Origin: Tetracentron sinense
Taxonomy: Eukaryota; Streptophyta; Magnoliopsida; Trochodendrales; Trochodendraceae
Assembly: GCA_015143295.1 (NCBI GenBank)
Contig: CM026553.1
Location: 930,001-994,000, forward strand
Reading direction: 5' to 3'
DNA: 64,000 nucleotides
The notes under the pieces were generated by a model. That model saw only the letters and a program-made list of their open reading frames with translations, did no database searches and was not told the DNA's origin. Made by a program: the position numbers and the translations under genes. Shown here in pieces: positions 57,617 to 64,000 of this stretch. Each line of letters opens with the position of its first letter. Positions within the stretch are counted from its first letter, which is position 1.

Positions 57617-58140
57617 GGCCTTGGATTGTCTCTGATCAGAAACCCCTTATCACGGGGCAACCATAGAATAGGGGACAAGCGGTGGAAAAGTCAAAATCAT
57701 GATCCCATGATTTTGACTTCTTCACACATTATGACACATGATGATATAGTGTTGAGATAAAGGGAGGAGAAATATCAACTGGGGAGAAGTCAAAATCAAG
57801 GAAAGAAATGAAATGACTTCTTCCATTTTTAATGCTACATGTCCCCTATTCTATGGTTACCTGAGGCCATATAAGTGGGGTGAAATCAAAATACGGAGAG
57901 AAAATGAAGGCCTCAGAGGGGAGAAGTCATTTCATTTTCTCCCCATGATTTTGATTTCTCCCCACTTGATATCTCTCCCCCTTTATCTCAACACCTTATC
58001 GCCATATGTCATATAGTGTGTGGATAAGTCAAAATCATGGGGCCCATGATTTCGACTTCTCCACCACTGCCCCATGATTTTGACTTCTCCACCAATTGTT
58101 CCCTATTCTATGGTTGTCTCGCTAGAGACAATCCAAAGCC
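57617..58140. mobile_element. Foldback element with long terminal inverted repeats
   Basis: The left end GGCCTTGGATTGTCTCT and right end AGAGACAATCCAAAGCC are inverted copies with one mismatch. Pairing extends about 240 bp inward with indels, through blocks such as ACCATAGAATAGGG, AGTCAAAATCATG and GTGTTGAGATAAAGG. The centre repeats CCCCTATTCTATGGTT once more. It is 524 bp and non-coding. I did not find a clear target duplication. A MULE- or hAT-related foldback MITE is plausible. Confidence 0.78.
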
Positions 58141-58321
58141 TACTTATATCTCTCTTCCTTTTTCTTACCCATTTATTTTATGGCTTCGCCAGACAAGGGG
58201 GTGTCGTCGTGTCTTTTTGGACTGACACGTGGAGGGTTCTCTAGAATGATCTTAGACTCTTCCGGCGTATGTCCTTGTCACATACTCACAAGGATTGAGA
58301 TCTTGTGTTTACAAGGATCCG

Positions 58322-58354
<33 letters not shown>

Positions 58355-58585
58355 CAAGGACACATGGCAGAACTGAAGCTTAAACTGCACTTTTCTCAGT
58401 TTATCGAATTTTAACATTGTGATTCCGGTTTAAAAAATATCTTAATATTTTTGCTAATCACAATTAAAAATAAATAAATATTTTTTCTAAAAACTAAGGA
58501 TAAGTAGGTGAGCCTTAGAAGTGAGTGAATCTTAAACACAATTGAGGAGTGTTAAAAGGGACACATAGTAACCTCAGGGGCATAA
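58141..58585. other. Non-coding stretch with a 32-C run
   Basis: No gene. A run of 32 C (58322-58353) follows ACAAGGATCCG and precedes GCAAGGACACATGG. The surroundings resemble the SINE-like GGATCC..GC region. AT-rich sequence follows. Confidence 0.5.
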
Positions 58586-58857
58586 TAAGGTTTTTAATTT
58601 CGAAATTTGCAACGATTTCGGCCAGCCAAGCCGAACTGAAATCCCGAAAAATTACGGGATTTCAGTGAAATTTCGAAATATTAATATTTTATTTTATATA
58701 TATATATATATATATACATGTTAAAAATAATATTTTATTAAAATTTTATATATTTATATAAATATTATTATTTTATTTTTAAAATTAATATATAAATTTT
58801 CAAAATTTTAGTAAATTTTTTTAAATATTTCTAAATTTTAATTAAAAAAACCTATTT

Positions 58858-58904
<47 letters not shown>

Positions 58905-59059
58905 TTTCGGCTGAAATTCCGAAATCTTCGAAATCCAAAATTTGACCCAAATTTTTGAAATTTCGATCGAAATTTGATTTTCGAAATAAACCCAGTTTCA
59001 ATGTTGTTGGGGTTGGCCGAAACCAAAATTTTGTAAAATTTAAGCGAAATTTCATACCT
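58586..59059. mobile_element. MULE-like MITE with 10-bp target duplication
   Basis: The flanking sequence AGGGGCATAA occurs at 58576-58585 and again at 59060-59069, consistent with a 9-10-bp duplication. The ends, TAAGGTTTTTAATTTCG and (complement of the right end) TAGGTATGAAATTTCG, are imperfect inverted repeats. The interior is full of TTTCGAAATTTCG-type words, contains TGAAATCCCG/CGGGATTTCA (58638-58666), and holds TA runs at 58697-58716 and 58861-58900. 474 bp, non-coding. Confidence 0.68.
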
Positions 59060-59069
59060 AGGGGCATAA

Positions 59070-59458
59070 CCGGACTGCCCCAAGTCTGGTTATAACCGCA
59101 GAGGATTCATTCCTGACTGATTTTATGGAGATGGTAATAATAAATGGGGGAGAGAATCTGGCGTATCATAGATACACTCAAATTATTAGTTACAAAATAA
59201 AAGGGCATTTGTGGGTGAGAGTTCTTGAGAAGAATATAATTAATAGGACTTTGTTATTGTGCCAATGCGGCCTCTGGAAGAATTTTAGGGTGTTCAAATA
59301 TTTGGAACATTCTAATCACTTTTTCTTCCTGTATAATATTTTTTTCGTAAAATAAAGTGATTAAATTCATGTTCTTTTACTTGAATCAGTTAATTTTTAT
59401 GATTCACTCAAATATGACTCAATTAAAATAATGTGAAACGTGTTTTATGCAATTAACA
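59070..59458. other. AT-rich stretch without a supported gene
   Basis: A plus-strand frame at 59125-59355 is open for 76 codons but has no recognisable features. I see no other structure. Confidence 0.4.
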
Positions 59459-59469
59459 AGTTGCAAGGG

Positions 59470-59614
59470 ACATCCCCACCTCTTGCGTGAGTTGTAGGGG
59501 TTGTGGCCTTCAATGGAGGGAGGTTGGGGGGATCCAATCCCTCCAAGGATATGAGTTGGACATACTAATCGTACTAACGTAGATAAATGATGCCTACGAA
59601 AAAGAAAAAAAGAA
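59470..59614 (+). mobile_element. SINE-like retroposon, copy 1
   Basis: A 145-bp unit begins ACATCCCCACCTCTTGCGTG and passes through GGGGGGATCCAATCCC, which is close to a polymerase III B box. It ends TAAATGATGCCTACG plus an A-rich tail. It is flanked by AGTTGCAAGGG (59459-59469) and AGTCGCAAGGG (59615-59625), an 11-bp duplication with one mismatch. These features fit retroposition. Related copies are at 60174 and partly at 60396 and 54185. Confidence 0.7.
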
Positions 59615-59625
59615 AGTCGCAAGGG

Positions 59626-60173
59626 CTTTAGGGTATCCGAAAAACCCCGTGCCTAGTCTCAGGTTGTGCTATGACAGGCGGTCTTACAATCATTTTGCAG
59701 AGGAGATTAGGAACAAGTCCCTTCCACACCGAGTCTTAGAATAATGTGAAACATGTTTTATTCTCCGGGAGGGAAGAAGCTGTTTTACGCGGTTTGGCAA
59801 TTTTTTGACCCGACTCATCAATCCGTCGGTTTGCACGGTTTCGTGTTGAGGTTGAACTCTGGGTGCTTGGTTTTTTCAATCTGCTTAGGCTCTCTAGACT
59901 CAAAAAAGTCATAATACCTATTTATTTACTTGATAAAGATACCTCTTTATTTCATCCTCATGGTGTTGTTTCGATGGGAATCCATGAAGAGTTGTGCAAA
60001 TCTCCTCTTCCTGTGTCATCTAAGTAATTGGAGGTGTGCGTATACCCACATTGGGGTGATTTGGTTCCAACTCCCTTTATGAGTGTGGCCGTTGAGATCC
60101 CCATGTTTGGCTTACGTTCCAATGCAAGGTTTCTACCACTCTAACTGTTGAACGATTTCAAACTGTTAATGAG
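59626..60173. other. Non-coding stretch between SINE-like copies
   Basis: No gene supported. The start (59630-59760) has GGGTATCCG and a block resembling LTR ends; the rest is mixed-composition sequence with many stops in all frames. Confidence 0.4.
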
Positions 60174-60350
60174 GGTACACCCCCGCCTCTTGCGTGAGTG
60201 GTTGGGGTGTGACCTAGGATGGAGGGAGGTCGGGGGGATCCAATCCCCTAAGGGTATGAGTTGCAAGAGCTCCAATGTCCAAGCTAACATCTGACGAACT
60301 AATGTAGGTAAATGATGCCTACATAAAATTTTTTTTTATAAAATAAAATT
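60174..60350 (+). mobile_element. SINE-like retroposon, copy 2, with partial copy after it
   Basis: This copy matches copy 1 from CCCGCCTCTTGCGTGAG through GGGGGGATCCAATCCC to TAAATGATGCCTACAT and a T/A-rich tail, with an additional GCAAGAGCTCCAATGTCC segment in the middle. Target duplication was not found. A 5' fragment of the same family, ACACCCCCGCCTATTGG, follows at about 60405-60460. Confidence 0.6.
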
Positions 60351-60550
60351 ATTAGGGCTGCTGCCTAACCACGTGTAAAAAAAAATAAATACAAGAGTTG
60401 GGGCACCCACACCCCCGCCTATTGGGTGTGGTAGGGGGTGTGGCCTTCATCACTATATGAATGAGTGACGGTTCCGTCTATATTTTCTTCCTATTAGCGA
60501 CATTATTTTTGTCTCTATATGTAATTTAATTTTTTTTTTAAATGTATAGC

Positions 60551-61801
60551 AGAGCATTCCTAGCAGCCTCACCAAAATAACTTTTTGGTTATTTTGGTGA
60601 GCCAGAAGACTAAAAAGGTGTTAAAATGACTCCCAGCAGCCTCAACAGAATGAAGAAATCCATTTGGTGAGTCTACAGTACTCACCAAACTTGGTGAGTA
60701 CTGTAGACTCACCAAAGTTAAATCTTCTCACCCTTGGGCCCACACAAAAAATAAAATAAGGTTTCTCTCTCTCCCTTTCTTTTTTTGGTCCCACACAAAT
60801 AATAAAATAATATTTTTTTCTCTCTTCCTTCTTCATTTTCCCACACAAATGATAAAATATTATTTCTCTCTCCTCTTTTTTTTGGTTAAAATGGTGAGGC
60901 TGTTGGGAGTGTTTTAAAAAAGTGGCTCACCAAAACCACTTTTTGTGGGTTTTGGCTATTTTGGTGAGTGAAATTTGGTGAGGCTGCTAGGAATGCTCTT
61001 AGAGCATTCCTAGCAGCCTCACCAAAATAACTTTTTGGTTATTTTGGTGAGCCAAAAGACTAAAAAGGTGTTAAAATGACTCCAAGCAGCCTCAAGAGAA
61101 TGAAGAAACTCATTTGGTGAGTACTGTAGACTCACCAAAATTAAATCTTCTCACCCTTGAGCCCACACAAATAATAAAATAAGGTTTCTCTCTCTCCCCT
61201 TTTTTTTTGTGGTCCCACACAAACAATAAAATAATATTTTTCTCTCTTCCTTTTTCATTTTCCCACACAAATGATAAAATATTGTTTCTCTCTCCTCTTT
61301 TTTTTGGTTAAAATGGTGAGGCTGTTGGGAGTGTTTTAAAAAAGTGGCTCACCAAAACCACTTTTTGTGGGTTTTGGCTATTTTGCCAAAATAACTAAAA
61401 AGTTATTTTGGTGAGCCAAAAGACTAAAAAGGTGTTAAAATGACTCCCAGTAGCCTCAAGAGAATGAAGAAACTCATTTGGTGAGTCTACAGACTTGGTG
61501 AGTACTGTAGACTCACCAAAATTAAATCTTCTCACCCTTGAGCCCACACAAATAATAAAATAAGGTCTCTCTCTCTCCCCTTTTTTTTTGTGGTTCCACA
61601 CAAACAATAAAATAATATTTTTCTCTTCCTTTTTCATTTTCCCACACAAATGATAAAATATTGTTTCTCTCTCCTCTTTTTTTTGGTTAAAATGGTGAGG
61701 CTGTTGGGAGTGTTTTAAAAAAGTGGCTCACCAAAACCACTTTTTGTGGGTTTTGGCTATTTTGGTGAGTGAAATTTGGTGAGGCTGCTAGGAATGCTCT
61801 T
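60551..61801. mobile_element. Three tandem copies of one MITE
   Basis: Copy 1 (60551-61000) has TIRs AGAGCATTCCTAGCAGCCTC and the complement GAGGCTGCTAGGAATGCTCT. Copy 2 starts at 61001, directly joined to copy 1. Copies 2 and 3 meet near 61385-61390 where both lack their outer TIR segments (TTTTGCCAAAATAACT). Copy 3 ends at about 61801 with a normal TIR. The interior repeats ATTTGGTGAGT, CCCACACAAATAATAAAATA and CT-rich tracts. Small minus-strand ORFs in each copy are by-products. Confidence 0.87.
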
Positions 61802-61910
61802 AGAGATGGAACATTAGTGACAAAATAAATTCCGTCTATAAACATTCATTAGAAACAGATATTAATCTGTCTCTAAATTTCGATCGCTAATTGGTAGATT
61901 TCTTGTAGTA
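61802..61910. repeat. CACTA-like terminus
   Basis: GAGATGGAAC, TAGTGACAAAATAAATTCCG and AGAAACAGATATTAATCTG-type subterminal words are followed by TTGGTAGATTTCTTGTAGTAG at 61889-61909, which resembles the right end of a CACTA element. Sequence like its left subterminal region lies at about 60455-60540. The MITE triplet may therefore have inserted into a small CACTA-derived element, whose left end I cannot fix. Confidence 0.5.
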
Positions 61911-62769
61911 GGGAAACTGCATCCGCCATGTTCAGACATCTTTGGGAAGGATGCCAGTTCTAAGAAATTGATCATGAACAAGCTCCAGCGAAGGTGGAGT
62001 GGTGGTGTTCACGACCATTGTAGGAAATCTGCCATTCGATTTTCTCGAGCAAAAGCTGGAGTAAAAGGACCAGAGTTGCACAAAACCTGCTTAAGAAAAT
62101 GAAGTAGCACCCAAGAGGTTTATGCGGAAGCAAAGTAAGCGAGCAATTCCTGATAATGGAATTCTGATTAACGTATGGAGCAATTCCTGATAAGCAGACC
62201 AATAAACATCTAAGCTCTACTGCAACAAAAATCATGTTGATGCTCCATTTGCGTGCTAATCAATCTTAAATCCAAAGATAGAACCAGAGTGAAGTGAAGC
62301 CTCACTTTCCAGGTGTGTGGAGTGCTTGCTTTGTATCTCGCTCCAACAATTTTGTTTTTCAAATAAGAGAGCCCTTTGTATTTCATCTTGATTTTCAATG
62401 ACAATGTATGGTGACTTTGCTACAAGTCGGTTAAGGCAGGACCGAAACCAGCACAACTAGTAAATTGTTTTCACCTTTTGATACCATAATGTTGCTAATG
62501 TACAAAATATAAGCCAATAAAAAAAAAAAATGACCCAAAAATTATAATAATGAGAACATACTGCATGATTTGCATTACGTGGTGCAGAAAAATATTTCGT
62601 TTTCTTTTTTCTACATGAGGCTTCAGTTGGTTTGCTTGAACTGGAACCCATTGCCGTGCATCACCAAAAAATGTCTCATCTGGATGGAGGTGATATAACA
62701 CCTTCCAGATAAGTTTGATCTGCTATAATCTAGATTCTAGACCAAAAATGCCTCCACTGTTGCTTCATC
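61911..62769 (-). other. Probable 3' UTR and flank of the minus-strand gene
   Basis: Downstream of the stop at 62770. Several short minus-strand ORFs lie here, but they overlap in different frames and show no domain. The segment nearest the stop (about 62500-62769) is probably 3' UTR. Confidence 0.4.
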
Positions 62770-62801
62770 TCAATCATCAATATCTTGAACCCAAGCTAAA
62801 T
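62770..62801 (-). CDS. Last exon of an unidentified gene
   Basis: After the acceptor TTTTTTGGCAG on the minus strand, this 32-base exon completes a codon begun in the previous exon. It then encodes nine residues, 'LAWVQDIDD', and a TGA stop (62770-62772). The phase fits exactly with the exon at 63571-63682, which supports the model. I do not recognise the protein. Confidence 0.6.
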
Positions 62802-63570
62802 CTGCCAAAAAAGAGTACAAGAAACAGTAAGTTTGGCTTCCCGATGAAAATGTCTAAATAAGATAGAAAAGCAAAACTCGCTAGGAAAGTTATGTACAGG
62901 GTGGGAAGCTTGCTTCCCAGTAAGCTCGTTTCCTAGACTCACTTCCTTGGAAGCTCGCTTAGGGTGTAGACTCTAAGCAAGTATCGTCGATTTGGAACCT
63001 AAGGCACCTACTTTTTCACAAAAATCTCATGTACCATAAAACCAATGGCATAACTACTCATGATAACATAATGGGAATGAGGAGCCTTTATCCCATTTCT
63101 CACTTCCCCTTTCCTAAGGCTAATTCGCTCCCCGCTTCTCACTTTCGCTTCTCGCTCTGGTAACTATGTCTAAGAGTATCGCATGTTGTACTGAAATTTA
63201 GACAACAATGGATAGATAAAATAGGAAACCAAGTGCAACCTCCAAGTAATCTGTGATGAAACAGGAAACCAAGTGCAACCTCCCAGTAATCTGTGGTTCA
63301 TTGTATCAACAACTCATGCAATTATCTATTCTATATGAGTAACTTGGGCTTGGGATTCTGCTGAAACAGAATTCAGTAGCAGAAATTTTTATTGACTACA
63401 TACTAGATCTGGATTTGATGTGATGATGATTAGAAGAGGCTAAGTAATCATATTCAGAATGGGTCGATGCGGACACCCGAAGGGACTAGTTCTTGCCTCG
63501 AATGGTTTGGGAAACCCTTCGTTACCCCCAGTGTGTGTGTGTGCGCGTGTGAGAGAGAGAGAGAGAGAAC
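62802..63570 (-). other. Last intron of the unidentified gene
   Basis: On the minus strand it starts GTTCTCTCTCTC, in a GA/CT microsatellite merging with a GT/AC repeat (63531-63568), and ends TTTGGCAG. A tandem duplication of about 40 bp (ACCAAGTGCAACCTCC twice) lies at 63218-63297. Confidence 0.55.
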
Positions 63571-63682
63571 CTTGGAGCACTGATTCAACAGCAGCACTAG
63601 GGACAAGAAGCCCAACAATTCGCTGGCTATCTGCGGTGGTCTCCATACGCACGACACGAAGCCGTTTATGGCTTGGGCGGGC
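63571..63682 (-). CDS. Penultimate exon of an unidentified gene
   Basis: After the acceptor TGATATGTACAG on the minus strand, the exon is open in phase 0 for 37 codons plus one base. It encodes a basic stretch ('PSHKRLRVVR') and then 'METTADSQRIVGLL' and 'VPSAAVESVLQ', a pattern that could be a strand-turn-helix unit. Joined to 62770-62801 it makes a 47-residue C-terminus. I cannot name the family. Upstream exons must lie to the right, beyond or near the window edge. A good acceptor, donor and matching phase with the next exon support it as real coding. Confidence 0.6.
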
Positions 63683-64000
63683 CTGTACATATCACTATGA
63701 TGAGGTCTCAAGTGTTGTAGATAAACATTTAGCCCAGAAAATAGGAGGTAAAATGAAATAACCAAATTAAATAAGTCTCAGTCAGCGGATCATACAGTAA
63801 AAAATGGCTAACTATTTTAAACAACAATAGCACATTTTGCTGTGCATAAAGAATCGATATTCAAAACCTGTGTACAGTGCACTGTCCAGTTGGAACTTTT
63901 GGATTTCTAACTTTCAAGCATAAAAGAATGTTGATACTTGATACAGAGCACATCAGTAGTACTGGTATATGGATACAGAGACATATCAGTAAGTACTGGT
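63683..64000. other. Window edge, probably intron of the minus-strand gene
   Basis: AT-rich sequence with no clear exon. A short direct repeat (GGATACAGAGACATATCAGTA and a related phrase near 63940) is visible at the end. Confidence 0.4.

Noticed and set aside
62457-62701. Minus-strand ORF beginning 'LHPDETFFGDARQWVPVQ' as an exon
   Set aside because: It looked protein-like, but it lies downstream of a stop codon in a well-phased two-exon model (62770-63682) and shows no compatible splice sites, so it is more likely 3' UTR.
63440-63765. Alternative 103-codon minus-strand frame over the penultimate exon
   Set aside because: It ignores the splice sites, runs into a CT/GT repeat, and does not join in phase with the last exon, whereas the frame chosen does.
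1-64000. tRNA, rRNA, CRISPR or bacterial operon features
   Set aside because: None was seen. Intron-containing genes and plant transposons show that this is nuclear plant DNA.

Overview
The window is nuclear DNA of a flowering plant, probably a eudicot. It contains plant-type LTR retrotransposons, Helitrons, a CACTA transposon, MITEs and a SINE-like family, with spliced genes between them. I cannot name the species. Only three host genes are supported: the last two exons of a plus-strand gene for a single-pass membrane protein (24584-26103), a two-exon GT92 galactan-synthase-like gene on the minus strand (54409-57263), and the last two exons of an unidentified minus-strand gene (62770-63682). 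Degraded gene relics are a plant-mobile-domain sequence (29700-30030) and an LRR receptor-kinase ectodomain carried inside a transposon (32042-33210).

From 1 to 22710 there is a nest of LTR retrotransposons. A decayed plus-strand copia element (1-5290) holds a 1.6-kb Helitron (1813-3448) and abuts, probably sits in, a second plus-strand copia relic (5291-6126 and 21703-22710). That relic is split by a minus-strand copia element (6127-21702), whose RNase H region is in turn split by a 10.7-kb minus-strand chromodomain gypsy element (6767-17462). The gypsy element has near-identical 2.75-kb LTRs, a perfect CAAGG target duplication, and a full-length gag-pol frame broken by four stop codons but no frameshift.

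From 22710 to 30460 lie the plus-strand gene, a long intronic inverted repeat, a small Helitron in a TA repeat, an LTR remnant and the mobile-domain relic. From 30460 to 39985 there is a complete CACTA transposon: 19-bp TIRs, CCA target duplication and subterminal repeats. It carries a truncated TNP2-type transposase, a captured LRR gene fragment and a tandem array of roughly 175-bp units.

From 41640 to 54060 the most unusual feature appears: dense arrays of short inverted repeats. One run (41654-43304) contains a 33-bp array, a roughly 70-bp array and a chain of perfect hairpins. A second set shares a CGGTA/TACCG core and is split into two halves by a 5.9-kb gag-only LTR element (47240-53145, TSD AAGAG). 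Similar hairpin modules lie in the chromovirus LTRs and in the LTR remnant near 28 kb.

The rest holds the GT92 gene, two foldback transposons, SINE-like copies, a tandem triplet of one MITE, and the tail of the unidentified gene. The host genes show no functional link to one another; the layout reflects repeated transposon insertion into one another.
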